Notes: a model not told the origin generated them from the sequence alone. Shown: positions 23,367-31,209, counted from the stretch's first letter. The stretch is DNA of 43,722 bases from an uncultured Bacilli bacterium (GCA_934120635.1 CAKOUR010000013.1:1-43722); one strand, 5' to 3'. Translations and numbers: made by a program.

Positions 23367-23598
23367 ATTACACGAATTTGCAAAAATTGATTAATTTAGA
23401 TAATTTTCTTGAAGACTGAAAATTACAAATAGTTTATTTCTTGAACTGTTGTAATTATTAGTCTTTTTTGCTATAATTAATCTAGATGTTATTTTATTTT
23501 TTTTGCTGTTAGTTTGTGGCCGTTTAAGAATTTGATTCGTGTAATGGAAAAACTCTCTTAAAATTGTGGAAAAATTACACGAATTCTTACACGAATTC
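23367..23598. repeat. Four copies of ATTACACGAATT around the uvrB promoter
   Basis: Direct copies lie at 23367-23378, 23574-23585 and 23587-23597; the last two are a perfect 12-base tandem of TTACACGAATTC (23575-23598). An inverted copy, ATTCGTGTAAT, is at 23535-23545. The first copy and the inverted copy flank a segment of about 156 bases that contains the promoter. The inverted copy and the third copy can form an 11-pair stem with a 28-base loop in the uvrB 5' leader. Function unknown. Confidence 0.6.
23449..23477 (+). promoter_or_regulatory. Promoter of uvrB
   Basis: TTGTAA (23449-23454), a 17-base spacer and TATAAT (23472-23477) with an extended TGC. GAAC just before the -35 resembles half of a Bacillus SOS box, but the other half (GTTC) is not present. 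The leader is about 150 bases long. Confidence 0.65.
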
Positions 23599-23632
23599 AC
23601 TGGCTGATAGTGCGATTTTTGGAGGTGGCCAC

Positions 23633-25579
23633 ATGTTTAAATTGGTATCAAAATATCAGCCAAATGGGGATCAACCAGAGGCAATAAAAGAGTTAGTTAG
23701 TGGGATTAAAAATGGGCGTAAAGAGCAGGTTTTACTGGGTGCAACGGGTACTGGAAAGACATTTACAATTGCTAATGTTATCAATGAAGTTCAGAAGCCA
23801 ACTTTGGTTCTTGCTCATAACAAAACTTTGGCTGGTCAATTGTATTCCGAGTTGAAGGAATTGTTTCCAGATAATCGTGTTGAGTACTTTGTATCCTATT
23901 ATGATTATTATCAGCCAGAAGCTTATGTTCCTAGTACAGATACTTATATTGAAAAGGATAGTTCAATTAATGATGAAATTGATGAATTGAGGCATAGTGC
24001 AACTTCTGGATTATTGTCTAGACGTGATGTTATTGTCGTAGCGTCTGTTTCTTGTATTTATGGAATTGGGGAAGTAGAAGATTATAAAAATAAAATACTT
24101 ACTTTGAATGTTGATGATGTGATTGAAAGAGAAGAAGTATTAAAAAGACTTGTTGATATGTTGTATGAAAGAAATGAAATGGATTTTAAGAGGGGAACGT
24201 TTCGTTCTAAGGGAGATGTTTTTGAGATTATTCCTAGTTATGAAAGAAAAAATGGGATTCGTATTGAATTTTTTGGGGATACGATTGATCGGATTTCTTC
24301 TTTTGATGTAGTAACTGGTCAGGCTTTAAGTCATAAAAAGTCGATTTCTATTTTTCCGGCTTCTCACTTTGTTACTGATGAAGAGAAACTAAAGATTTCT
24401 ATTGAAAGAATCCGTAAAGAATGTGATGAGAGATGTAAGTATTTTAAAGAACATGGTAAATTAATTGAAGAACAGAGAATTCGTGAGAGATGTAATTATG
24501 ATATGGAAATGCTTGAAGAAACTGGTTTTTGTCATGGAATTGAAAATTATTCTAGACATATTGCTTTAAGGAAAGAGGGAGAGACGCCTACTTGTTTGAT
24601 TGATTTTTTTCCTAAGGATTTTTTGATGGTAATTGATGAGTCACATGTTACGATTCCTCAGGTAAGGGGAATGTATAATGGAGATAGAGCAAGGAAGATG
24701 AATTTGGTTGAGTATGGATTTAGGTTACCTAGTGCGTTGGATAATCGTCCTTTAAAGTTTGATGAATTTGAGAAAAAAATTAATCAAGTAATCTATGTTT
24801 CTGCTACTCCAGGGGATTATGAAATGGAGCATGTTAAAGGAAAAGTTGTGGAGCAAATTATTCGTCCAACAGGTCTTTTAGATCCATTAATTGAGGTTAG
24901 AGGAACGAAAAATCAAATTGATAATTTGGTAGAAGAGATTGATAAACGTATTTCTCTTAATGAGAGAGTATTAATTACAACTTTGACGATTCGAATGGCT
25001 GAGGAGTTATCTAATTATCTTAAGAATATTGATATTAAGGTAGCTTATTTGCATAGTGAGATAAAGACTTTACAGCGAATGCAGATTATTCATGATTTAC
25101 GTGTTGGAAAGTATGATGTTGTGGTTGGTATTAATTTGCTTCGTGAAGGTATTGATATTCCAGAAGTTAGTTTGATTGCAATTATGGATGCAGATAAGCA
25201 AGGCTTTCTTCGTAGTACAAGAAGTTTAATTCAGACGATTGGAAGATGTGCTAGAAATAGTCATGGAGAGGTTATTATGTATGCAGATACTATTAGTGAT
25301 AGTATGCATGAGGCCATTTCTGAAACGGCTAGAAGAAGAAAAATTCAGGAAGAATATAATACTTCTCATGGCATTGTTCCTAAAACGATTATGAAAGAAA
25401 TTCGTGATGTTATTTCTAATGAAGAAGAAGTACATGTTGAAGAAAAGAAAATGACGAAAAAAGAAAAAGAAGAAATGATAGATAATTTGAATAGGGAAAT
25501 GAGGCAAGCAGCTAAGGAACTTGATTTTGAGCGTGCTATGGAATTGAGAGATATTTTATTTGAGTTGCAAAGTGAATAA
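23633..25579 (+). CDS. uvrB: UvrABC excinuclease subunit B
   Basis: Damage-verifying subunit of nucleotide excision repair. The Walker A motif GATGTGKT is at 36-43, the beta-hairpin region has YYDYYQPEAY, the DEAD-like box is DESH, and later helicase motifs include TLTIRMAEELSNYL, GINLLREGIDIPEV and QTIGRCARN. The UVR motif that contacts UvrC is at the C-terminus (LNREMRQAAKELDFERAMEL). Length (648 aa) is normal. The ATG with GGAGGTG in front is chosen; a longer frame starting at TTG would translate the repeats upstream. uvrA is not next to it, unlike in many Firmicutes. Confidence 0.97.
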   Translation: MFKLVSKYQPNGDQPEAIKELVSGIKNGRKEQVLLGATGTGKTFTIANVINEVQKPTLVLAHNKTLAGQLYSELKELFPDNRVEYFVSYYDYYQPEAYVPSTDTYIEKDSSINDEIDELRHSATSGLLSRRDVIVVASVSCIYGIGEVEDYKNKILTLNVDDVIEREEVLKRLVDMLYERNEMDFKRGTFRSKGDVFEIIPSYERKNGIRIEFFGDTIDRISSFDVVTGQALSHKKSISIFPASHFVTDEEKLKISIERIRKECDERCKYFKEHGKLIEEQRIRERCNYDMEMLEETGFCHGIENYSRHIALRKEGETPTCLIDFFPKDFLMVIDESHVTIPQVRGMYNGDRARKMNLVEYGFRLPSALDNRPLKFDEFEKKINQVIYVSATPGDYEMEHVKGKVVEQIIRPTGLLDPLIEVRGTKNQIDNLVEEIDKRISLNERVLITTLTIRMAEELSNYLKNIDIKVAYLHSEIKTLQRMQIIHDLRVGKYDVVVGINLLREGIDIPEVSLIAIMDADKQGFLRSTRSLIQTIGRCARNSHGEVIMYADTISDSMHEAISETARRRKIQEEYNTSHGIVPKTIMKEIRDVISNEEEVHVEEKKMTKKEKEEMIDNLNREMRQAAKELDFERAMELRDILFELQSE

Positions 25580-25594
25580 TATTTTATAAAAAAT

Positions 25595-25626
25595 AAAAAA
25601 AGATAATGACAAGTTATCTTTTTTTT
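25595..25626 (+). terminator. Terminator after uvrB
   Basis: AAAAAGATAA-type arm (25596-25606) pairs with TTATCTTTTTT (25614-25624), loop TGACAAG. The loop contains the -35 box of the next promoter. Confidence 0.85.
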
Positions 25627-25634
25627 GTTATAAT
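25606..25634 (+). promoter_or_regulatory. Promoter overlapping the uvrB terminator
   Basis: ATGACA (25606-25611), a 17-base spacer and TATAAT (25629-25634) with an extended TGT. The -35 sits inside the terminator loop. Confidence 0.6.
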
Positions 25635-25673
25635 TGCTTTAATAATAGTAGATAATAGTAGTGGGTGGTATGT

Positions 25674-26321
25674 ATGGTACAAAGAATGATTTTAAAAACA
25701 CAAGATAAGTGTATTTATGAAATAGAGGAAAAAAATTTAAAATTTTATTTGTTGATTCCTAATGCACAGAAAGTTTTTTTGACGATATGTTTGATGGAGA
25801 ATCCTACAGATGTGTCGATTCAAAAGATTATTCAAGAACCAAATAAGGTATTAGTTATACCTATGGTGGAAAGTAATATTTTATCTTCTGTTTCATTAAA
25901 TCAAGAAGAGGCTTTTCGTTATTTAGATCAATATATTTCTAACTTGATTAATTTGTCACATCAAATTTTAGTTTATAATCATATGGAAGTAGAAAATGTT
26001 GTTTATTTTAATAGCGTATTGTTTCCTAATTTTGAAAAGTGGTTTATTCAAAAATATCAAGGTAGGGTTGCTAGTGTGAAGATTAATTATCAATCTAGTG
26101 AAAAAGTAAATCCTATTATTCAAGAACCAGATACGATTGATAATACAATGACTTTAGCTGCGTCTATTTCTCAGTCTCAGAGTGCTGATGTTCCTTTAGT
26201 CGATGAGGAGAAGACTCCTGAAGTTCAGGAGAATAGTCATGATTTTGGTTTTGTTTCTTATGTCTTATTAGGGGTAATCGTTGCAGTTGTATCATTAGTT
26301 TTTCTTTATTTAATCATTTAA
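25674..26321 (+). CDS. Hypothetical tail-anchored protein
   Basis: I do not recognise the family. About 190 cytosolic residues are followed by one C-terminal membrane helix (FVSYVLLGVIVAVVSLVFLY) and two or three residues, so it is tail-anchored. The soluble part has a compact N-terminal domain (to about 145, with YLDQYISNLINLSHQILVYN) and an acidic, Ser/Gln-rich linker of about 45 residues. ATG at 25674 has GGGTGG in front; a GTG start nine bases upstream overlaps that site. Its own promoter and terminator make it monocistronic. Confidence 0.75.
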   Translation: MVQRMILKTQDKCIYEIEEKNLKFYLLIPNAQKVFLTICLMENPTDVSIQKIIQEPNKVLVIPMVESNILSSVSLNQEEAFRYLDQYISNLINLSHQILVYNHMEVENVVYFNSVLFPNFEKWFIQKYQGRVASVKINYQSSEKVNPIIQEPDTIDNTMTLAASISQSQSADVPLVDEEKTPEVQENSHDFGFVSYVLLGVIVAVVSLVFLYLII

Positions 26322-26323
26322 AG

Positions 26324-26349
26324 AAGCTTATTGTTGAGATAAGCTTTTT
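26324..26349 (+). terminator. Terminator after the tail-anchored protein gene
   Basis: AAGCTTAT (26324-26331) and ATAAGCTT (26339-26346) with a seven-base loop and a T-run. A minus-strand gene remnant converges on it. Confidence 0.8.
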
Positions 26350-26432
26350 ATTTTATGTACATTGCAATTGTTGCAACAATTGATCCTACCATTAAGATTA
26401 ACATGATGATAGCAAAAATTCTTGCTCTTAAA

Positions 26433-26558
26433 TTATGAGTGTAAGTATTTTTCTGTTTCGCCGACAAGTTGGCTTCTCTCTCCGATTTTCGGAATCAGGC
26501 CATTTTTAAGTATACTTTTCACATTTTCTTCTGTTGTCACGTGGTACAAATATGTCAT
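26433..26558 (-). pseudogene. 3'-truncated ADP-ribosyltransferase-like gene
   Basis: The frame starts MTYLYHVTTEENVKSILKNG, then LIPKIGERSQLVGETEK, a typical opening of small ART/PARP-like or RNA 2'-phosphotransferase-like domains (YHVT...ILKNGL.P). The similarity stops at the edge of the inserted segment; the last few residues and the stop come from the disrupted native gene. Only 41 residues remain of a domain that needs well over 100. The ATG has AAAGGAAG upstream. Loss of the rest means it is inactive. Confidence 0.6.
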
Positions 26559-26615
26559 ATTGCATCTTCCTTTCTTTCTTTTGTTTAGATGTAATATGTG
26601 GAATTGGATGCAAAC

Positions 26616-26644
26616 AAAAAATGCCGTCGCAAATGCGGTAGCAT
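26616..26644 (-). terminator. Terminator inside the inserted segment
   Basis: On the minus strand ATGC and CGCA-type arms pair (ATGC/GCAT, TGCG/CGCA, with G-U pairs between), followed by TTTTTT. It follows the 205-aa gene. Confidence 0.6.
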
Positions 26645-26656
26645 TCATCAGCCACT

Positions 26657-27274
26657 CTACCACGGTGGCATATAAGTTATTTTTCTTTGATATGGTCCAG
26701 GAGTGCCATTTTTGTATCCTTGCAAGTATCTGTCCTGTGCTTCTTTTCTTTGTTTTCGCTCAAGTTTTCGCTCAAACTCACCTAACCTATCGGTTTTTGC
26801 TATTCTTTCATACCGTTCCAGAATCTTCGCGTTTTCTCCGTGCCTGATTTCACATATTGTGTTTTCATCCAGATTGTTTAGAACCCGGTTAAATTCATCT
26901 GCTTTTTTAAGAAGTGACGTTGTAATGAAAATTTCAACAGTCACATCTCCAAATCCAACACTTTTTAAACCCGGTTCAGCCAGCAGAAATAAACCATATT
27001 TCCCTTTACTATCCGGATTTTTTAAATAGTCTTTCTTATCAGTAAAAATAATACCATATTCTTTCCCAATACCGATAATTTTCCTAATTATCAAATCTGC
27101 GTGTTCAAAAGACTCTGTTTTCATATATACATATGCTGTATTGTCTTTTATATTTTCTACCCATTCTTTTTTCAGTGAACTCACATTTCCAATCTCTTGA
27201 ATGGCAACATCAAGCATATAATCCACATTTAGTATGGTCTTTTTAAGTATTTTTGTTAAATCGCTTTTTCTCAT
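26657..27274 (-). CDS. Unknown 205-aa protein of the inserted segment
   Basis: No family recognised. It is soluble and begins MRKSDLTKILKKTILNVDYM. The middle has alternating strands (KYGLFLLAEPGLKSVGFGDV and TVEIFITTSLL), and the end is a long basic helix (FERKLERKQRKEAQDRYLQG) followed by a Pro/Gly tail ending MPPW. GAGGGTG lies before the ATG. It sits 9 bases after a 45-aa frame on the same strand and is closed by a terminator, so it looks like an intact gene of the donor genome. Codon use is unlike the host. Confidence 0.7.
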   Translation of the reverse strand: MRKSDLTKILKKTILNVDYMLDVAIQEIGNVSSLKKEWVENIKDNTAYVYMKTESFEHADLIIRKIIGIGKEYGIIFTDKKDYLKNPDSKGKYGLFLLAEPGLKSVGFGDVTVEIFITTSLLKKADEFNRVLNNLDENTICEIRHGENAKILERYERIAKTDRLGEFERKLERKQRKEAQDRYLQGYKNGTPGPYQRKITYMPPW

Positions 27275-27283
27275 TTTTCACCC

Positions 27284-27421
27284 TCAATTCCACGACGCAA
27301 AGAAATATTTCTTCATCAGTTCAAATACTTCATCCTTGCATTTCTCCTTATCCCCCTCAATCCTCTTTTCTTCATCATGATACAGCTTATCAATCGCTGT
27401 ATACTCTGGAATCTTGCTCAT
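27284..27421 (-). CDS. Small protein, 45 aa, probably 5'-truncated
   Basis: The frame reads MSKIPEYTAIDKLYHDEEKR and ends KKYFFASWN, highly charged and coding-like. The open frame continues upstream of the ATG to the insertion edge (DRRLVHF before the Met), and no good ribosome site precedes the ATG. It may thus be the end of a longer donor gene. It is coupled to the 205-aa gene by a nine-base gap. Confidence 0.5.
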   Translation of the reverse strand: MSKIPEYTAIDKLYHDEEKRIEGDKEKCKDEVFELMKKYFFASWN

Positions 27422-27543
27422 AAAATGCACCAGGCGCCTGTCGGATTTTTTTCTTTTTACTCATGTTTGTCACCTCTTTTAACATTATAACGGAAAATAG
27501 GTATAAATACAATGGAAAGGTAATATATTTAAGTGGTGATAAG

Positions 27544-28182
27544 ATGAAAAAAGGAACAGGGAAAAAAATACGATTAAGAGAGTTGATTTTACCCAATAAA
27601 AAATTAAATTATTTTGTGGGAATGATAATATTATTAGGAATTTTATCGGGCTCTATTTTTTTAGTGTTATCTAGTGCGACTGATAAAAATAATGTGATTA
27701 AGCAAATAGAAGTATTTTTTACCAATATTAGTAAGGGAGGGGTAAATTGTGGACTAGCATTTAAGAATAGTATGATTATTAATTATTTATTTGTTTTTGT
27801 TATATGGGTGTTTGGTCTTAGTATGATTGGTGTTTTTTTTAATATTTTTATTGCTTATTTAAAGGGATTTTTGGTGGGATTTTCTATTTCTTCACTTTTT
27901 TTAACTTATCAATTAAAAGGATTTTTGGGTGTGCTTTTTTATACTTTTCCTAGTCAAATTTTAAATCTATTTGTTGTTTATCTTTTAACTATTTATAGTT
28001 TTATGTTTTCTTCTCATTTGTTTAAGATTGTATTATCTAAGAAAGGAAATAATCGAAGTATGTTAAAGAAGTATGGTGTTATTTTAATGTTTTGTATTAT
28101 TTTGAGTTTTGTTTCTAGTGTTTTGGAAGTTTATGTTTTTCCTAAAGTATTAAAATTATTTATTTCAATTTATATTTCTTGA
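27544..28182 (+). CDS. spoIIM: SpoIIM-family (stage II sporulation protein M) membrane protein
   Basis: In Bacillus SpoIIM works with SpoIID and SpoIIP in engulfment, but the family is also common in non-sporulating bacteria. The protein has five or six membrane helices over 212 residues. Family-like segments are NSMIINYLFVFVIWVFGLSM, FNIFIAYLKGFLVGF and FYTFPSQILNLFVVYLL. The ATG with GTGGTGAT just upstream is chosen over a longer frame that would begin in the divergent promoter region. No spoIID or spoIIP is nearby. It is divergent from the split small gene. Confidence 0.85.
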   Translation: MKKGTGKKIRLRELILPNKKLNYFVGMIILLGILSGSIFLVLSSATDKNNVIKQIEVFFTNISKGGVNCGLAFKNSMIINYLFVFVIWVFGLSMIGVFFNIFIAYLKGFLVGFSISSLFLTYQLKGFLGVLFYTFPSQILNLFVVYLLTIYSFMFSSHLFKIVLSKKGNNRSMLKKYGVILMFCIILSFVSSVLEVYVFPKVLKLFISIYIS

Positions 28183-28213
28183 TTATTTTCTCATACTAGT
28201 AGTAGGTGAGATT

Positions 28214-29299
28214 ATGGATACAAAGAAAATAGAGAGAAATTCTTTTTTTTATCATTTATTTTTATTTTTTTCTTCTTTTACTAGGGGATTAGTAGAGGTT
28301 TTTTCTTTGGTTCTTTTATATAAGAAAGGATACTCAGTAGATGCTCTTTTTTTCTTTTTGTTTCTTTTATATTTTGTAGGTATTTTTGTTAATATTGGTA
28401 GTCTTTTATTACCTTATCGTTTAGTACTTATTTTTTCTACACTTTTATATGGGGGAAGTTTTTTTTATTTATCTGTGATGAAAAATACTTATTTATCTTT
28501 AATTCTTTTTAGTATTCTTTTATCGTGTAGTAATTATTCTTATCATTGTGTAAGGCATTATTTAGCTTGCTGTATGCTTGCTCGAAAGAATCTTCAAACG
28601 AATAGATTAGTTTTGATGATGTATTTAGGGGTAATCTTTTCTTCTTTAGTGGGAACTTTTTTTGTGAGTAAGTTACCAATTATTTATAGTGGAACTATTA
28701 TTTTTATTCTTTCTTTAGTTTCTATTATTCCTGTTTTTTTAGGAAAAATACAAATAGAAGAAAGAAAAAAGGTTAAAATTCTTAGATTAAGTAAGAATAA
28801 AATCTTATTTAGTATTTTTGAACAATTTAAAGTGATTTTTTTGGAAATACAACCTTTATTTCTTTATCTTTATGTAAAAAAATCTATTTTTTATGTGGGA
28901 ATATTTCATGTGGTGATTCATCTTTCTTCTTTATTAGTTGTTTATTTCTTTTCTAAGAAATTAAAAGAAAAGCATTTTTTATGGATTAGTTTTGGGATAG
29001 CTTTTGTCTTTTTTTTGAAACTGAATCTTAAAAATGAATTTATTTTGTTATTTGTTGCTTTGTTAGAGGGAATAGGAGTGAAGATGTATGAAGTATTTAG
29101 TTTAAATAATCTTTATGATTTTAAAAAATTAGATGTTCGATCTTATCTATTGATGGAAGAAGTTATCTTTTTTGTTACGAAATCTATTTTTATGGCAATT
29201 GTATGTTTATTTCATTTTTCTATTTATTGGGTTTTATTGATTTGTATTATTGGGGTTTTGATTAGTGGGTTTTTTTTGCAAGAAAAAAAGTATCTTTAA
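28214..29299 (+). CDS. MFS-like membrane transporter, substrate unknown
   Basis: About eleven hydrophobic helices over 361 residues, with a basic loop in the middle (GKIQIEERKKVKILRLSKNK) splitting it into two halves, as in major facilitator proteins. The usual MFS loop motif (GxLaDRxGRR) is not visible, so assignment is by topology only. AGGTGAG precedes the ATG. It lies about 30 bases after spoIIM and may be cotranscribed. Cys- and His-containing helix SNYSYHCVRHYLACCMLARK is notable. Confidence 0.6.
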   Translation: MDTKKIERNSFFYHLFLFFSSFTRGLVEVFSLVLLYKKGYSVDALFFFLFLLYFVGIFVNIGSLLLPYRLVLIFSTLLYGGSFFYLSVMKNTYLSLILFSILLSCSNYSYHCVRHYLACCMLARKNLQTNRLVLMMYLGVIFSSLVGTFFVSKLPIIYSGTIIFILSLVSIIPVFLGKIQIEERKKVKILRLSKNKILFSIFEQFKVIFLEIQPLFLYLYVKKSIFYVGIFHVVIHLSSLLVVYFFSKKLKEKHFLWISFGIAFVFFLKLNLKNEFILLFVALLEGIGVKMYEVFSLNNLYDFKKLDVRSYLLMEEVIFFVTKSIFMAIVCLFHFSIYWVLLICIIGVLISGFFLQEKKYL

Positions 29300-29308
29300 A
29301 AGATACTT
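29281..29308. terminator. Bidirectional terminator
   Basis: AAGTATCT (29288-29295) and AGATACTT (29301-29308) with loop TTAAA. On the minus strand a run of seven T follows, so it mainly ends the SDR gene. Confidence 0.7.
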
Positions 29309-30050
29309 ATGAACGGGCTGCACCATCTACTTGAAGAATTTCTCCTGTTGTGTAATTTGCCATATCACTTGCTAAATATAAGAATGCATTTGCAATATCG
29401 ATTGGTTTGCCAATTTTTCCTAGAGGAATTGTTTTAATTAATGGTTCAATAACTTCTTTTGGTAAAGCAGATACCATATCGGTTTCTGTAATTCCTGGAG
29501 CAACAGCATTTACTCGAATGTTTAATGGGGCTAATTCTCTTGCTAAGGATTTTGTTAGTCCGTTGACAGCAAATTTGCTTGCTGGATACATACAACCACT
29601 TGGTTGTCCATAAATACTTACCATAGAGCTTGTGTTTAAGATTACGCCATTTCCTTGTTCTTTCATGTAAGGTACTGCTACTTTAGAACATAAGAATACA
29701 GATTTAATATTGATATTAATAATTTTATCTAATTCCTCTTCTGTATAATTTGTTAATGGAGTAGCAGAAGAAATTCCTGCATTATTGATTAAAATATCAA
29801 TATGTCCAAATTTTTCATATACTTTTTTGAAAGCTTCTGCTATTTCATTTTCATTACTTAATGTAGGATGTAGTCCTATCACTTCATAATCACTATTTTC
29901 TTCTTTTAATTTGTTTAGTGCATTATTAACGGTTTCTTCTCTTGAACCAAATAATGCTACTTTAGCTCCATTTTGTAAGAATAATCTTACTGTTTCAAAG
30001 CCGATTCCTCTAGTACCACCAGTAATGATGGCTACTTTGTTTTCTAACAT
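29307..30050 (-). CDS. Short-chain dehydrogenase/reductase (FabG-like)
   Basis: Classical SDR of 247 residues. The Rossmann motif TGGTRGIG, NNAG, catalytic Ser in NTSSMVS, and YPASK (YxxxK) are all present, with PG and the IRVNAVAPG and TETDM segments. FabG (3-oxoacyl-ACP reductase) is a good guess, yet no fatty-acid genes are nearby, and hydroxysteroid or sugar dehydrogenases share these motifs. Arg/Ser in FGSREE favours NADP(H). The inner ATG with GGTGATAAAT in front is chosen. Confidence 0.88.
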   Translation of the reverse strand: MLENKVAIITGGTRGIGFETVRLFLQNGAKVALFGSREETVNNALNKLKEENSDYEVIGLHPTLSNENEIAEAFKKVYEKFGHIDILINNAGISSATPLTNYTEEELDKIININIKSVFLCSKVAVPYMKEQGNGVILNTSSMVSIYGQPSGCMYPASKFAVNGLTKSLARELAPLNIRVNAVAPGITETDMVSALPKEVIEPLIKTIPLGKIGKPIDIANAFLYLASDMANYTTGEILQVDGAARS

Positions 30051-30100
30051 ATTTATCACCATACTTTCTTTAATCATTATAACTTATTTTTTGATTTAGG

Positions 30101-30121
30101 AAAATACTTTAGAAGTATTTT
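30101..30121. repeat. Perfect hairpin AAAATACTT/AAGTATTTT
   Basis: Nine-pair inverted repeat with a three-base loop between the divergent SDR and transglutaminase-like genes. Similar AGTATTTT hairpins act as terminators elsewhere in the window (29288, 32914, 38804, 40478). Between two divergent starts there is no upstream gene to terminate, so a regulatory role is possible. Confidence 0.45.
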
Positions 30122-30141
30122 TGGGTAAGAAAAAGGGAAAC

Positions 30142-30170
30142 TTGACAATTATTTTCTTATTGTTTAGAAT
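30142..30170 (+). promoter_or_regulatory. Promoter of the transglutaminase-like gene
   Basis: Consensus TTGACA (30142-30147), a 17-base spacer and TAGAAT (30165-30170). Confidence 0.75.
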
Positions 30171-30194
30171 ATTTTTCAAGTTGAGGTGATTTAT

Positions 30195-31157
30195 GTGGAG
30201 GATAAGAATGAATTTTTTAGTAATATTATTGCTCAAGAAAGATTTTTGCGCTTTAAAGAAACGTTGGAAAAAGAACAGTTTGATTTTTCTTTAAAAAATA
30301 ATTTAATTTTGAAATTTTTACTTGAGGCAAAAAAAGACTATGAGAGGAATTTTTTTATTTTTTATTATAATTATTTTGATGCTTTGGTATCATATAATAG
30401 AATTATTAAAAATTTTTCAACATTAAAAAGTAAATTAGAATTAACTGATGCTTTGGATGTGTCTATTTTATTTTCTTATTTATTATGGAATGGGTATTTT
30501 TCTTCTGAGAAGGAACTTCATTATTGTGAATCAAAAAACTTAAATAAAATTGGTTTTTTAGGTCTTGAGGTAATGGGGGGACAAGGCTGTTGCGTTCATT
30601 TTAGTGCTTTATTAAAAGATTTTTTGCGTGCTTGTGGATATGATAGTGCAATTTTATTAAATCATTTGGAGAAAGTAGATTATACTCATATTTATTTTCC
30701 TAATATTCAAAGAAAAAGAGAAAATACTTCTAAGGTTAAACCTTTTCTTTCAAAAACTTTTACAAAGTTGTGGGGTTATGCTATAGGGAATCATGCTTTT
30801 AATTTGATTAATGATTCGGGTAATTTATCTATTTATGATGCAACAAATTTATTGTATATTCCTATTTCTGATTGTACTGATGATAGGATTGTGGGTAAGT
30901 TTGTACATGGAAAGTTGCATCCTAATTTTAGTTATATTTTTAATTTAGAGAAAGAATCTATTCAAACATTAGATTTGTTTCATATTGGAGAAAGGGGCAG
31001 TTATTTTGATTGGATAGAATATGAGAGAAAAAGTGAAGAATTATTAAAAAGATTTGGGAATAATCAAGATTTACTTTTATCTTCTTATCAGGATTCTTGT
31101 GATGACATTGCTATTGTTTCTGATGGAATAAAAAAGTTAAAAAAATTAGTTCGTTAA
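30195..31157 (+). CDS. Transglutaminase-like cysteine protein, cytosolic
   Basis: The C-terminal half carries the transglutaminase-like triad: Cys in GQGCCVHFSALLKDFLRACG (C133 of the chosen frame), His in GNHAFNLIND and Asp in LSIYDATN. Such domains hydrolyse or transfer amide bonds, often as peptidases. The N-terminal 110 residues are helical and unassigned. No signal peptide or membrane helix is seen, so it acts inside the cell. GTG is chosen because GAGGTGAT ends shortly before it; the other GTG overlaps that site. Monocistronic with its own promoter; rnjB follows with a separate promoter. Confidence 0.75.
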   Translation: MEDKNEFFSNIIAQERFLRFKETLEKEQFDFSLKNNLILKFLLEAKKDYERNFFIFYYNYFDALVSYNRIIKNFSTLKSKLELTDALDVSILFSYLLWNGYFSSEKELHYCESKNLNKIGFLGLEVMGGQGCCVHFSALLKDFLRACGYDSAILLNHLEKVDYTHIYFPNIQRKRENTSKVKPFLSKTFTKLWGYAIGNHAFNLINDSGNLSIYDATNLLYIPISDCTDDRIVGKFVHGKLHPNFSYIFNLEKESIQTLDLFHIGERGSYFDWIEYERKSEELLKRFGNNQDLLLSSYQDSCDDIAIVSDGIKKLKKLVR

Positions 31158-31180
31158 CTTTTAAGAAATATGATGCTTAC

Positions 31181-31209
31181 TTGTCAAAGTGTCTTTTTTT
31201 TGGTATACT
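31181..31209 (+). promoter_or_regulatory. Promoter of the RNase J gene
   Basis: TTGTCA (31181-31186), a 17-base spacer and TATACT (31204-31209) with an extended TGG. Confidence 0.75.

Larger units (their letters stand above)
23315..23632. other. Intergenic region upstream of uvrB with short repeats
   Basis: No gene is supported. It holds the uvrB promoter and four copies of an 11-12 base motif listed separately. About 34 codons stay open in frame after the NUDIX stop, but they have no start signal and were not called. Confidence 0.6.
26448..27447. mobile_element. Inserted 1-kb foreign segment, no recombinase
   Basis: The segment is visibly richer in G+C (about 40 percent by eye) than its flanks, and its codon use differs (GCC, CCG, CGG and CAG occur freely). 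It is flanked by 7-base direct repeats TTTTTCT, and its removal restores a native small gene. Short inverted CCGACA (26461-26466) and TGTCGG (27439-27444) lie near the ends. All three of its genes run on the minus strand, and both edge genes look truncated. No transposase or integrase is encoded, so it is a passive fragment or a non-autonomous insertion; an assembly chimera is less likely but possible. Confidence 0.6.
26348..27464 (-). pseudogene. 38-codon membrane-peptide gene split by a 1,000-bp insertion
   Basis: On the minus strand an ATG at 27464, with AAAAGAGGTG in front, begins MSKKK. The matching end lies about 1 kb away: NTYTHNLRARIFAI, then IMLILMVGSIVATIAMYIK and a stop at 26348-26350. 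Removing exactly 1,000 bases between two copies of TTTTTCT (plus strand, 26448-26454 and 27448-27454) joins them into one intact 38-residue frame. The product would be a basic N-terminus plus one membrane helix. This shape resembles small DUF4044-type Firmicutes proteins, a tentative match. As it stands the gene is broken. Confidence 0.7.

Noticed and set aside
23315..23419. 34 codons open in frame after the NUDIX stop
   Set aside because: No start codon with a ribosome site, and no readthrough signal visible. It may be chance or an older C-terminus.
23441..23460. SOS (LexA) box at the uvrB promoter
   Set aside because: Only the GAAC half is present; the matching GTTC is missing, so a Bacillus-type site is not supported.
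26422..27029. Long plus-strand frames opposite the inserted segment
   Set aside because: They have no ribosome sites, odd composition (runs of F, S, C) and lie antisense to better-supported minus-strand genes.
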